Source: Pseudomonadota bacterium (GTDB lineage: Bacteria > Pseudomonadota > Gammaproteobacteria > Burkholderiales > Rhodocyclaceae). From it: a stretch of 64,000 nt of DNA. Made by a program: the position numbers and the translations under genes. Under the pieces are notes generated by a model. That model did no database searches. It was given only the letters and a program-made list of their open reading frames with translations, and was not told the origin of the DNA. This document shows positions 50,539 through 59,442 of this stretch, one piece after another. How positions within the stretch are numbered: the first letter of the stretch is position 1; each line of letters opens with the position of its first letter. Location: the NCBI GenBank assembly GCA_018241725.1, contig JAFEDI010000038.1:1-64000 (forward strand), written 5' to 3'.

Positions 50539-51987
50539 ATGCCTTCTCACCGCGCCTCCCATCAGCCCCTGTCTCCTCGCCTGTTCTGGGTCATCGCGGC
50601 TGGATTCGTGCTGTTCGAAAGCACGCTACTCGGGCTCGCTTATCAATACACCCGCAACCAGCATCGGCTGACCGAGCAGTTGGCCCTCGTTCATCAGGGC
50701 AGCGCCGTCGCTTGGCAGATGGTTTCATCGCCTTCAAGTGACGCAGCTTCGAAATCCCGGCAGCTCTGGCTCGACTCCATGCTGCGCGCGCTGGAGAGTG
50801 GCGGCAACGTTGTCAGCCTGGAGAACACACTGGCGCAGCTTCCTCCCCTGGACAGCCCCAACGCCCGATTGGCTGCCTCAAGGATCCAGACCCATTGGGA
50901 CGAGTTCACCCGGCTCAACAGACAAGCGCCCGACAGCACCGCGGCACGCGGTGAACTCGCGGCCATGGCCGCCCCCTTCCATGAACTCTCGAACATCCTG
51001 AGTCTGGAGCGCAACGAAGCCTCTCAGACAGCCGCAGTAATGGGCCTGATCGCGGTCGCCGCGGGCATCCTGACCTTCATCACCGCCGGTTCGCTGATGT
51101 TGCACCAGATCCTGCGCTTCGCCCGCTCGGGGCAGATGCTGCGCTCGATGATGAACCAGATCGGCGCGGGGGTCTGCATCCTGAGCAGCGGCGGCCGCAT
51201 TGCCGACGCCAACCGTGCCGCGTGCCGCATGCTCGGCCGCCCACGCAAGATGCTGCGCGGCAAGCGCCTGGAGGAAATCCTCACCCTCAACGACGGCGTG
51301 TGGACCGGCGATCGGCCGGACGGCCTGCCGATCGCCGTCGAGCGCATTCCGGGGCAGATCAACAGCCACAAGGGGCCGCTCAACATCGTCACGCTGCTGG
51401 ACGTCACCGCCCGCCACCTGACGACGGAATGCCTTCTGCGCCTGGCACACCACGACCCGCTGACCGGCCTTCCCAACCGAGCCTACCTTGAAAAGCGCTT
51501 CAAGGACGAACTCACGGACATCCAGAGCGACATGCTGCTGGGCGTCGCCGTGCTCGACCTGGACGGCTTCAAGCCAGTGAACGACACCTACGGCCACGCC
51601 ATCGGGGACAGCCTGCTGGTCCAGATCGCCCAGCGCCTGAGTTCCGCACTGCGGATCAGCGACATGCTTGCACGCACGGGCGGCGACGAGTTCGTCGTGC
51701 TGTTCCCGGATGTGGGCAGCCGGGAAAGCCTCGCGCAGCTTGGAGAACGCCTGCTGAGCGTATTCAACGACCCCTTCCTGATTGCTGGCCATCGCATCAC
51801 GATGGGCTGCAGCATCGGACTATCCATCGCACCGGACGACGGCACCGACCAGGACAGCCTGCTGCGGGCCGCCGACGCGGCCATGTACCAGGCAAAGCAT
51901 GCCGGCAAGCGGCGAGTCCGCCTCACCGCAGTGAAGGGCGCCGGGGCTCCCCTGCCCGCCAGCCCAAGAAGCAGGGTGATCGGGTAA
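50539..51987 (+). CDS. Membrane-bound PAS-GGDEF diguanylate cyclase
   Basis: A 482-residue sensor enzyme that makes cyclic di-GMP. Two membrane helices (LFWVIAAGFVLFESTLLGLA near 15-35 and MGLIAVAAGILTFITAGSLM near 168-188) flank a periplasmic domain of about 130 residues. A short PAS-like segment follows (GAGVCILSSGGRIADANRAA), then a GGDEF domain with an intact active site RTGGDEFVVLF and DLDGFKPVNDTYGHAIGD. No I-site RxxD was confirmed. It lies 30 bases before the PAP2 gene and may be the first gene of the glycosylation operon. Confidence 0.9.
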   Translation: MPSHRASHQPLSPRLFWVIAAGFVLFESTLLGLAYQYTRNQHRLTEQLALVHQGSAVAWQMVSSPSSDAASKSRQLWLDSMLRALESGGNVVSLENTLAQLPPLDSPNARLAASRIQTHWDEFTRLNRQAPDSTAARGELAAMAAPFHELSNILSLERNEASQTAAVMGLIAVAAGILTFITAGSLMLHQILRFARSGQMLRSMMNQIGAGVCILSSGGRIADANRAACRMLGRPRKMLRGKRLEEILTLNDGVWTGDRPDGLPIAVERIPGQINSHKGPLNIVTLLDVTARHLTTECLLRLAHHDPLTGLPNRAYLEKRFKDELTDIQSDMLLGVAVLDLDGFKPVNDTYGHAIGDSLLVQIAQRLSSALRISDMLARTGGDEFVVLFPDVGSRESLAQLGERLLSVFNDPFLIAGHRITMGCSIGLSIAPDDGTDQDSLLRAADAAMYQAKHAGKRRVRLTAVKGAGAPLPASPRSRVIG

Positions 51988-52017
51988 AATGCCGGGTTTT
52001 GCTGAGCCCCCGGTCCC

Positions 52018-52824
52018 TTGCATTACGACGAGTCCGTCCCCGACGCAATCCCCACACCAGGCGCCGCCCTGCCACGCAGCTGGCTGATCGCGCCTGCGGC
52101 CGCGCTTGCGGTGCTCGCGCTAGCCTGCGTCGTCGCCGGCAACCAATCGCTCTTCATCACGCTCAATTCTGCCGCCAGCGGCGTTTCACCGTCCCTGTGG
52201 TCCGCGCTGTCATTGACGGGCTCCGTGCTCGGCATGCTGGCCCTGCTGGCCCCGACCCTGAAGACGCGCCCCCGCTGGCTGGCCTCAGCGCTGCTAGCCG
52301 GCCCACTGGCCCTGGTTTTCAGTGAAGGCGGCAAACGCATTTTCGACATCATGCGTCCGGCCGGCGTGCTTGAATCCGGCAGTTTCAACCTCATCGGTCA
52401 GAAACTGTATGTGTACTCCTTTCCGTCCGGCCATGCGACCACCGCCTTCGTCGTGGCGGCGGCGCTGATCTTTGCGTGGCCCGAGGCCAGCACCCGCATG
52501 CGCCTCGCCATTCTTGCCACGGCCATATTGATCGCCTTTTCCCGCGTTGCAATGGGTGCCCACTGGCCGCTGGATGTGCTCGTCGGTGCGTGCGGCGGCT
52601 GGCTGATTGGCGCCCTAGGCTGCGTCCTTTCGGCGCACTGGCGCTTCTGGGAGCGCCGCGGTGGCGTACGTGCGATGGCCGCCATCGCCCTCGGCAGCAG
52701 CCTCGCACTCCTGTTCATCGACCTGGGCTATCCGGCTGTGCACCTGTATCAGATCGGTCTTGCCGCCTGGGGCATCGGTGGCGCAGCCTCGGCCCTCGGC
52801 AACGACACGGAGACCCGTTCATGA
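52018..52824 (+). CDS. PAP2-family membrane phosphatase
   Basis: A 268-residue membrane protein with six helices and the three phosphatase motifs: KRIFDIMRP, YSFPSGHATT and SRVAMGAHWPLD. Such enzymes remove phosphate from lipid (poly)phosphates such as undecaprenyl pyrophosphate or phosphatidate. The start is TTG 52018, the first plausible one, with no clear ribosome-binding site; it may depend on readthrough from the GGDEF gene. Its stop overlaps the next gene's start by four bases. Confidence 0.85.
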   Translation: MHYDESVPDAIPTPGAALPRSWLIAPAAALAVLALACVVAGNQSLFITLNSAASGVSPSLWSALSLTGSVLGMLALLAPTLKTRPRWLASALLAGPLALVFSEGGKRIFDIMRPAGVLESGSFNLIGQKLYVYSFPSGHATTAFVVAAALIFAWPEASTRMRLAILATAILIAFSRVAMGAHWPLDVLVGACGGWLIGALGCVLSAHWRFWERRGGVRAMAAIALGSSLALLFIDLGYPAVHLYQIGLAAWGIGGAASALGNDTETRS

Positions 52825-53792
52825 ACGCCAAGCGCCTTATCGCAATTGCCGTATCCATTGGTCTACTGGCCTGGTTGATGGCCGACGGCCGCTGGCGTGG
52901 CCTCGGCGACGTGTTCGTGCGCCTCGACATGCCCACACTGATGCTGTGCGCGGGCGGCTTTGGGTTGTCCTATGCCCTTCGCGCGCTGCGGGTGTTCGAC
53001 GAGTTCCGCGCTCAGGCCGCTGGACGCTTCGGCACCTGCCTGCGCATCGTGCTGATCCACAACGCGATGATCAACGTGGTGCCGTTCCGCGGCGGTGAAG
53101 CCGCCTTCCCACTGCTGCTGCGGCAGAACTTCGGCATCGCTCTGCCCCGCGCCATCGCTTCCCTGTTCTGGTTCCGCCTGCAGGACGCATTCGTCGTGAT
53201 GGCCCTCGCCGCCTTCGTGTGGCCGGGACTTCCGGTCGCGCTCAAGGCTGCCTGCATCCTCGGCGTAATAACGCTGGCCTGGTGGCTGCCGCGCTGGGCG
53301 CGGGCGCCTCACGACTGGGCCAATGGCAAGACCTTCACCGCCAAGTTGGCCAAGGTGCGCGACGCCTTCGCCGAGAGCACCCGCCACGCCCGCTACGGCT
53401 GGGTGTGGACCATCGCCAACTGGACAGTCAAGCTCGCCGCCCAGGCGGCCCTGCTGGCTGCGCTGCTGCCGGCAGCCATCGACGTGGGCGCGGCCGGCGC
53501 CCTTGGCGCCGAACTCGCCGCGATCCTGCCTGTGCAAGGCGTGGCCGGCTTCGGCACCTATGAGGCCGGCGCCGCCGCGGCGCTACTCCCGAGCGGAATC
53601 CCTCTCACAGGCGGACTGCAGGTGGCGCTGGCGCTGCACCTCTTCGTCATCGCCTGCTCCGTCACCTCAGGCGCCATCGCCTGGCTCTTCCCGGCCGCAA
53701 AGACACCGGAAGCCGCCGCAGCGCCCCGCTCCGACTTACAATCCGCCTCGTCAGCCAACGACGGGGTGAATACCCGATCTGTAAACGAATAA
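52821..53792 (+). CDS. Flippase-like membrane protein (LPG synthase TM family)
   Basis: A 323-residue protein of the lysylphosphatidylglycerol synthase transmembrane/UPF0104 family, with eight or so hydrophobic helices. The hallmark segments are FGLSYALRALRVFDEFRAQA, MINVVPFRGGEAAFPLLLRQ and LPVQGVAGFGTYEAGAAAAL. Stand-alone members are often found with glycosyltransferases and are thought to move lipid-linked substrates. It overlaps the PAP2 gene by ATGA and precedes the GT2 gene by five bases. Confidence 0.8.
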   Translation: MNAKRLIAIAVSIGLLAWLMADGRWRGLGDVFVRLDMPTLMLCAGGFGLSYALRALRVFDEFRAQAAGRFGTCLRIVLIHNAMINVVPFRGGEAAFPLLLRQNFGIALPRAIASLFWFRLQDAFVVMALAAFVWPGLPVALKAACILGVITLAWWLPRWARAPHDWANGKTFTAKLAKVRDAFAESTRHARYGWVWTIANWTVKLAAQAALLAALLPAAIDVGAAGALGAELAAILPVQGVAGFGTYEAGAAAALLPSGIPLTGGLQVALALHLFVIACSVTSGAIAWLFPAAKTPEAAAAPRSDLQSASSANDGVNTRSVNE

Positions 53793-53797
53793 ATACT

Positions 53798-54856
53798 ATG
53801 ACCGCAGCCTCCCAGCTCTCTCCGCTCCCGCCCGCCCAGCCGCAGATCCCGGCCAACCTGCCGCCGCACCGGCTGTCGGTCGTCGTCCCCCTCTACAACG
53901 AGGAAGACAACGTGGCGCCGCTGCTCGAGCGCATCCACCTGGCCCTCGGCCCCTATCCCTACCCGTGGGAAGTGGTGATCGTCGATGACGGCAGCTCGGA
54001 TCGCACCGTGGACAACCTGGAAGCGGCCGCCAAGCATTACGGCCCGCACGTGCGCATCGTCGCGCTGATGCGCAACTTCAAGCAGACCGCCGCGATGCAG
54101 GCAGGCCTCGACGCCGCCCGCGGCGACGTGATCGTCACGATGGACGGCGACCTGCAGAACGACCCCATCGACATCCCGCGCATGGTCGGCCGCCTGCTCA
54201 ACGAGGATCTCGACCTCGTCGCCGGCTGGCGCAAGAACCGCAAGGACGGCATGGTCCTGCGCAAGATCCCGTCGAAGATCGCCAACCGCCTGATCGCCAA
54301 AATCACCGGCGTGCACCTGCAGGACTACGGCTGCTCGCTGAAGGCCTTCCGTGGCAGCGCGATCAAGAACGTCCGCCTGTACGGCGAAATGCACCGCTTC
54401 ATCCCGGCCTGGCTGGCCACCGTGACCACGCCGCGCAAGATCGCCCAGGAAGAGGTCACCCACCACGCGCGCATGTTCGGCCAGTCCAAGTACGGCATCT
54501 CGCGGACCTTCCGGGTCATCCTCGACCTGATCTTCGTGTACTTCTTCATGCGCTTCCGCACCCGTCCGGGCCACTTCTTCGGCGGCATCGGCCTGGGCCT
54601 GGGCGCGCTGGGCATGGTGATCCTGAGCTACCTGGGTCTACTCAAGCTGTTCACCGGCGCCTCCATCGGCACCCGTCCGCTGCTGTTCGGCGGCTTCTTC
54701 CTGGTCATCGCAGGCGTGCAGATGGTCACCTCCGGCGTGCTCGCCGAACTGCTCACCCGCGTCTATTTCGAATCCGGCCAGAGCCAGGCCTATGTAGCGC
54801 GGGAAAGCGCCGCCCTGCAGGACGACCAAGGCTGGCGTTCGGCCGGCGCCCAGTAA
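53798..54856 (+). CDS. GT2-family polyprenyl-phosphate glycosyltransferase
   Basis: A 352-residue GT-A transferase of the dolichol-phosphate-mannose-synthase/ArnC type. The catalytic domain shows LSVVVPLYNEEDNV, VIVDDGSSDRT and TMDGDLQNDP (the DxD-like metal site). Two C-terminal helices (GLGALGMVILSYLGLLKL; LLFGGFFLVIAGVQMVTS) anchor it. It would load a sugar onto undecaprenyl phosphate, the donor for the two downstream membrane transferases. The sugar is unknown. Confidence 0.9.
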   Translation: MTAASQLSPLPPAQPQIPANLPPHRLSVVVPLYNEEDNVAPLLERIHLALGPYPYPWEVVIVDDGSSDRTVDNLEAAAKHYGPHVRIVALMRNFKQTAAMQAGLDAARGDVIVTMDGDLQNDPIDIPRMVGRLLNEDLDLVAGWRKNRKDGMVLRKIPSKIANRLIAKITGVHLQDYGCSLKAFRGSAIKNVRLYGEMHRFIPAWLATVTTPRKIAQEEVTHHARMFGQSKYGISRTFRVILDLIFVYFFMRFRTRPGHFFGGIGLGLGALGMVILSYLGLLKLFTGASIGTRPLLFGGFFLVIAGVQMVTSGVLAELLTRVYFESGQSQAYVARESAALQDDQGWRSAGAQ

Positions 54857-54862
54857 GCGCCC

Positions 54863-56428
54863 ATGTCGTCGGCCCTTCACACCGCCGGCGGGCGGCTCGC
54901 CGGCACGCCCGTCGGCCGCCTGATCCTGCTGCTGCCTCTGATCGCCTTCCTGCTGCGCCTCGACGGCGCACCGCTGTTCGATGTGGATGAAGGCGCCTTC
55001 TCCGAGGCGACGCGGGAGATGTTCGAACGCCACGACTTCCTGTTCACCTACCTGAACGGCAGTCCACGCTTCGACAAGCCGATCTTCATCTACTGGCTGC
55101 AGTCGGTCGGCTACCTGATCTTCGGCGCCAGTGAATGGGCTTTCCGGCTGCCTTCGGCGCTCGCCGCCATCGTGTGGAGCTACGCCACCTATTTCTTCGC
55201 CCGCCGACGTGTAGGCGAAGACGCGGCGCTTATTGCGCTGGCCGTCGCCTGCACGGCCCTCGGCCCCTTCGCCATCGGCCGCGCCGCCACCGCCGATGGC
55301 CTGCTCAACTGCCTGCTCGCGCTGACCCTGTTCGACGTCTGGCGCCACCTCGAATGCGGCCAGCGCGCTCCGCTGCTGCGGGCCTTCCTGTGGATGGGCC
55401 TGGGCGCCCTGACCAAAGGGCCGGTGGCGCTGATCGTCCCCGGCACAGTCAGCTTCCTGTACTGCGCCAGCCGCGGCGAATGGCTGCGCTGGGCGCGGAT
55501 GGTCTTCAACCCGCTCGGCTGGCTGATCCTGATAGCCCTCGTCGCGCCCTGGTACGCCTACGCGCTGCACCGCCACGGCCAGGACTTCATCGACGGCTTC
55601 ATCATCAAACACAACGTCCAGCGCTTCTCCGGGTCGCTGGAGGGCCATGGCGGCAGCGCTTTCTACTACGTGATCGCGGTGCCCTTGCTGCTGCTGCCAT
55701 GGAGCGGCCTGTTCGTCGTCGCCCTCGGCAAGCTCAAGGCCGGACTCGGCGACCCGCTACAGCGCTTCCTGTGGCTGTGGTTCGGCTTCGTCGTCGCTTT
55801 CTTCTCCCTGTCCGGCACCAAGCTGCCCCACTACGTGCTGTACGGCTGCACGCCGCTGTTCATCCTGATCGGCCTGCATGCCGGCACGGCGCGACGGGCC
55901 TGGCCGCATTTGCTGGCACCTGGCCTGCTGCTGGCACTGCTGCCGGCGCTTCCTGCGATTTTCGACAAGCTGTCCGCCGGCAAACTGGGTGACGGTTACT
56001 ACCGCGCCCAACTCAGTCGGGCGCTGGAGGTTGGCAACACCGTCTACCTGGGCCTGACGGCCGCAGCCTTCGTCCTGTGGCTGCTCTATGTGCTGTTCTC
56101 CAAAACCTCGCTGGCGCAGCGTCTCGCCGTGACAGCCTCACTCCAGGTCGTGCTGCTGGCTGGACTGGTCGTGCCCTTTGCCGGCGAACTGGCCCAGGGA
56201 CCGGTGAAAGCCGCCGGACTGAAGGCCCACGAGCTGGGCGGCGACGTGATGTTCTGGAACTTCAGCACCGCCCCGAGCTTCAGCGTCTATCGCCAGGCCG
56301 TCACCCTCAAGGGCGATCCCCAGCCCGGCCAGGTCGCGCTGACGCGCATCGACCGCCTACCACCTGAAGTACCGGTGGACGTCCTGTTCCGCCAGGGCGG
56401 CGTGGCTCTCATCAAGGTGAAGCCATGA
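54863..56428 (+). CDS. ArnT/PMT-like glycosyltransferase
   Basis: A 521-residue GT-C membrane transferase. The first periplasmic loop has the catalytic acidic pair in LFDVDEGAFSEATREMFER, followed by RFDKPIFIYWLQS, which is typical of ArnT-type aminoarabinose transferases. About eleven helices follow, then a short soluble tail. It should take a sugar from polyprenyl phosphate, probably made by the upstream GT2 enzyme, to a lipid A or other envelope acceptor. It starts six bases after the GT2 gene and overlaps the next gene by four. Confidence 0.88.
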   Translation: MSSALHTAGGRLAGTPVGRLILLLPLIAFLLRLDGAPLFDVDEGAFSEATREMFERHDFLFTYLNGSPRFDKPIFIYWLQSVGYLIFGASEWAFRLPSALAAIVWSYATYFFARRRVGEDAALIALAVACTALGPFAIGRAATADGLLNCLLALTLFDVWRHLECGQRAPLLRAFLWMGLGALTKGPVALIVPGTVSFLYCASRGEWLRWARMVFNPLGWLILIALVAPWYAYALHRHGQDFIDGFIIKHNVQRFSGSLEGHGGSAFYYVIAVPLLLLPWSGLFVVALGKLKAGLGDPLQRFLWLWFGFVVAFFSLSGTKLPHYVLYGCTPLFILIGLHAGTARRAWPHLLAPGLLLALLPALPAIFDKLSAGKLGDGYYRAQLSRALEVGNTVYLGLTAAAFVLWLLYVLFSKTSLAQRLAVTASLQVVLLAGLVVPFAGELAQGPVKAAGLKAHELGGDVMFWNFSTAPSFSVYRQAVTLKGDPQPGQVALTRIDRLPPEVPVDVLFRQGGVALIKVKP

Positions 56429-57879
56429 ACGAGCGCAGCTATGTCGGCCCACTGGCGCTGATCGCCGCCATCCTCACGGTCTACCGTATCTGGGTGATCG
56501 GCCATCTGGGCATCGACCTGTACGTGGACGAGGCCTATTACTGGGGCTGGTCGCAGAACCTGGACTGGGGCTATTTCTCCAAGCCGCCGGTGATCGCCGC
56601 GCTGATCGCCGGCAGCACAGCCGTGTTCGGCAACGGCCTGATCGCCATCAAGCTGCCGTCCCTGCTGCTCTACCCGGCGACTGCCTTTGCGCTGTACGCG
56701 CTGGGCAGCCGGATGTACTCGCCGAAGGTAGGTTTCTGGGCTGGCCTGTCCTTCATGTCCATGCCGCTGGTGGCGGCACTGGGCCTATTCGTGTCCACCG
56801 ACGCCCCGCTGCTGCTGTGCTGGACCCTTGCTCTGCTGTTCCTGCTGCGCGCGCTGGACAAAGGCCGCTGGGGTACCTGGCTGGCCTGCGGCGCAGTGAT
56901 CGGCATCGGCCTGATGTCCAAGTACACGATGGCGGCCTTCCTGCCGTCGGCGCTGCTGCTGATCGCGCTGGACCCGAAACATCGCCGCTGGCTGCTCCGC
57001 CCGCAGCCTTGGCTGGCCGTGCTGCTGGCGGTGACGATCCTGTCGCCCAACCTGTACTGGAACTGGACTCACGACTTCCCCACCTTCCGCCATACCGCGG
57101 AGATCACCCGCGTCGGCGGCCACGGGGAGCGCGGCTGGCATCCGGGCCAGCTCGGTGAATTCATCGGCGCCCAGTGGCTGTCCTTCGGTCCGCTGCTCGG
57201 CGTGCTGCTGGGCATCGCGCTGGTCCGCGGGCGCCGTCTGTGGCGCGATGCGTCCCATCGCACGCTGCTGGTCTTCATCGTGCCGCTGCTGCTGCTCGTC
57301 AGCCTGCAGGCTCTGACCGGTCGCGCCAACGGCAACTGGGCCGCTCCGATCTTCGTCGGTGCCTGCCTGCTGGTGCCGGCGGTCTTTCTGCAGCGCGGCC
57401 GGCGCTGGCTGATCGCCGGCGTAGCGGTGAACCTCGTCGCCGCGATGCTGGCCTATCACTGGCCGGACATCGCCCGCGCCACCGGCACCGCGCTGACTGC
57501 CAAGAACGACCCCTACAAGCGGGCACGGGGCTGGATCCACCTGGCCGACGGCGTCGCCCCGCTGCTGGCCGCCCACCCCGGCAGCATCCTCGTCGGCGAA
57601 GACCGGGAGCTGATCGCCCACCTGGTGTACCGCCTGCACCCGGCCGAGTATGCGGCCTGGAATCCCGACCACCTGCCCATCGACCACTACGAGCTCACCA
57701 CCACGCTGAAGGGCAAGGAAGGGCGCGACATCCTGTACGTCGGCCGCAAGCCGGAAATCCCGGACATCGCAGCCCACTTCGGTGGCAGCGAACTGCTCGG
57801 CAAGGTCGTCGTGCCGGTCCACAAGGATTTCAAGCGCGAGGTCTACGTCTTCCTGCTGAAGGACTTCAAGGGCTACTAA
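56425..57879 (+). CDS. Second PMT-family glycosyltransferase
   Basis: A 484-residue GT-C membrane protein with the family loop DLYVDEAYYWGWSQNLDWGYF and FSKPPVIAALIAGSTAVFG, a group close to ArnT-like transferases, and a C-terminal soluble domain (VGEDRELIAHLVYRLHPAEY). Two paralogous transferases in one operon suggest two acceptors or two steps. It ends the operon; no clear terminator was seen in the 81 bases before the convergent rmuC stop. Confidence 0.88.
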   Translation: MNERSYVGPLALIAAILTVYRIWVIGHLGIDLYVDEAYYWGWSQNLDWGYFSKPPVIAALIAGSTAVFGNGLIAIKLPSLLLYPATAFALYALGSRMYSPKVGFWAGLSFMSMPLVAALGLFVSTDAPLLLCWTLALLFLLRALDKGRWGTWLACGAVIGIGLMSKYTMAAFLPSALLLIALDPKHRRWLLRPQPWLAVLLAVTILSPNLYWNWTHDFPTFRHTAEITRVGGHGERGWHPGQLGEFIGAQWLSFGPLLGVLLGIALVRGRRLWRDASHRTLLVFIVPLLLLVSLQALTGRANGNWAAPIFVGACLLVPAVFLQRGRRWLIAGVAVNLVAAMLAYHWPDIARATGTALTAKNDPYKRARGWIHLADGVAPLLAAHPGSILVGEDRELIAHLVYRLHPAEYAAWNPDHLPIDHYELTTTLKGKEGRDILYVGRKPEIPDIAAHFGGSELLGKVVVPVHKDFKREVYVFLLKDFKGY

Positions 57880-57960
57880 GCGCCTGCGGGGCCGGGCGAC
57901 GCCCAATTCCACAGGGAGCAAGGAAAGCTGGGGCGGCCCGAGACATTTCCCTGGGGGCCG

Positions 57961-59406
57961 TTACGGCCCCACGCCGGGCTCCACGCCCGGCAGCGCGGCC
58001 AGCGGCTCGTCGAGTTGGGCCGCCTCGATCTTCTGGAAGTGGGCGCTGATCTTGCGCGACGAGGTCTGCACGTCCGCCACGTCCTCATTGGCCTGGCGGA
58101 TGTGGGTGGCCAGCTTCTGCATGCGCTCGTCGAAGCGGTTGAAGTCCTTCGCCAGCTTGCCGAGGGCGTCCTTGATGACGTGGATCTGCTTGCGCGTCTC
58201 CACGTCCTTCAGCACTGCCCGCGCAGTGTTGAGCACCGCCATCAGCGTCGTCGGCGAGACGATCCACACCCGGCGCTGCATCGCGTAGGCCACCACCTCC
58301 GGGTGGTAGGCATGAATCTCGGCGAACACCGCCTCCGCCGGCACGAACATCACCGCCCCATCCGACGTAACCTCCGGCTGGATGTACTTGTCGGCAATCG
58401 CATCCACGTGCTTCTTCACATCGTTGCGGAAAGCCGTCTGCGCCGTACGCCGCTCCAGGTCGCCCGCCTCACCGGCAAACATACGGTGGTAGTTTTCCAG
58501 CGGAAACTTCGAATCCACCACTACCATCCCGGTCGGCTCGGGCAGGCGCAGCACACAGTCGGCCCGCGTGCCATTCGGCAGAACGTACTGAAAATCGAAG
58601 GATTCCGGCGGCAAGGCGTTGCGCACAAGGGCTTCGAGCTGGACTTCGCCAAAGGCGCCGCGGGAGCGCTTGTCGCCCAGCAACTCCTGCAGGCTCACCA
58701 CGTTGGTGGTCAGATCGCCGATCTTCTTCTGCGCCTCGTCGATGGTCGCCAGCCGCGCCATCACATTGGTGAAGGTCTCGTTGGTCTTGCGGAAGCCCTC
58801 GTCCAGGCGCTGGTTCACGTGGCCGCTGATTGCCTCCAGGCTCTCGCCGACGGTACGGTTCATCGCCTCGATGCTGTGGGTCAGCTGCTGGGACGCGCCA
58901 CTCAGGCCGCGCTGCAGCAGCTCCCGATCCGCGCGGGCGTGCTCGGACAGGGTCTTGAGGGTCTCGGCCATCATCTCCGTGCGCAGCTTCTCCTGCCCGC
59001 TGGCCACCGCAGACGCCAGTTCAGACAGGCGCAGCGCCATCTCTTCCTTCTGCGTGCCGAGCTGGGCCACCAGGGCCAGATGGAGTTGCTGGAGCGCATG
59101 GCGGGAGGCCGCCTGCTCGGCATCGAGACGGTCGCGCAGGCGGTCGACTTCACCCGCCAGCATGTCGATCACGCGGTCGCCCCCCGCCGTCGAGGTGGCC
59201 TGCAGTTCCCGGACGAACTGCAGCTGCTGGTGGCCGAACAGACCTTCCAGCCGGCTATCGAGATGGGCGATCAGCTGCCCGGCGACTTCGTCCTGCCCCC
59301 GGTTGAGACGGGAGATCCGTAAGGCCAGCCAGGCGACGACGGACAGGACGGCGAGGAGGAGTACAAACAGCAGCGGCAGCAAGACAGGAGCGGGTTCTGG
59401 ATTCAT
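57961..59406 (-). CDS. rmuC: RmuC-family DNA recombination protein
   Basis: A 481-residue protein with an N-terminal membrane helix (LLPLLFVLLLAVLSVVAWLA), a long coiled coil of about 200 residues and a C-terminal nuclease-like RmuC domain (GAFGEVQLEALVRNALPPES; VVVDSKFPLENYHR; MFVPAEAVFAEIHAYHPEVV). RmuC limits DNA inversions at short repeats; the domain has a PD-(D/E)XK-like core. ATG 59406 puts the helix at the N-terminus. Confidence 0.9.
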   Translation of the reverse strand: MNPEPAPVLLPLLFVLLLAVLSVVAWLALRISRLNRGQDEVAGQLIAHLDSRLEGLFGHQQLQFVRELQATSTAGGDRVIDMLAGEVDRLRDRLDAEQAASRHALQQLHLALVAQLGTQKEEMALRLSELASAVASGQEKLRTEMMAETLKTLSEHARADRELLQRGLSGASQQLTHSIEAMNRTVGESLEAISGHVNQRLDEGFRKTNETFTNVMARLATIDEAQKKIGDLTTNVVSLQELLGDKRSRGAFGEVQLEALVRNALPPESFDFQYVLPNGTRADCVLRLPEPTGMVVVDSKFPLENYHRMFAGEAGDLERRTAQTAFRNDVKKHVDAIADKYIQPEVTSDGAVMFVPAEAVFAEIHAYHPEVVAYAMQRRVWIVSPTTLMAVLNTARAVLKDVETRKQIHVIKDALGKLAKDFNRFDERMQKLATHIRQANEDVADVQTSSRKISAHFQKIEAAQLDEPLAALPGVEPGVGP

Positions 59407-59442
59407 GGCCGGAGTATACCCGGCCATGCCCCCGTCCTCTCC

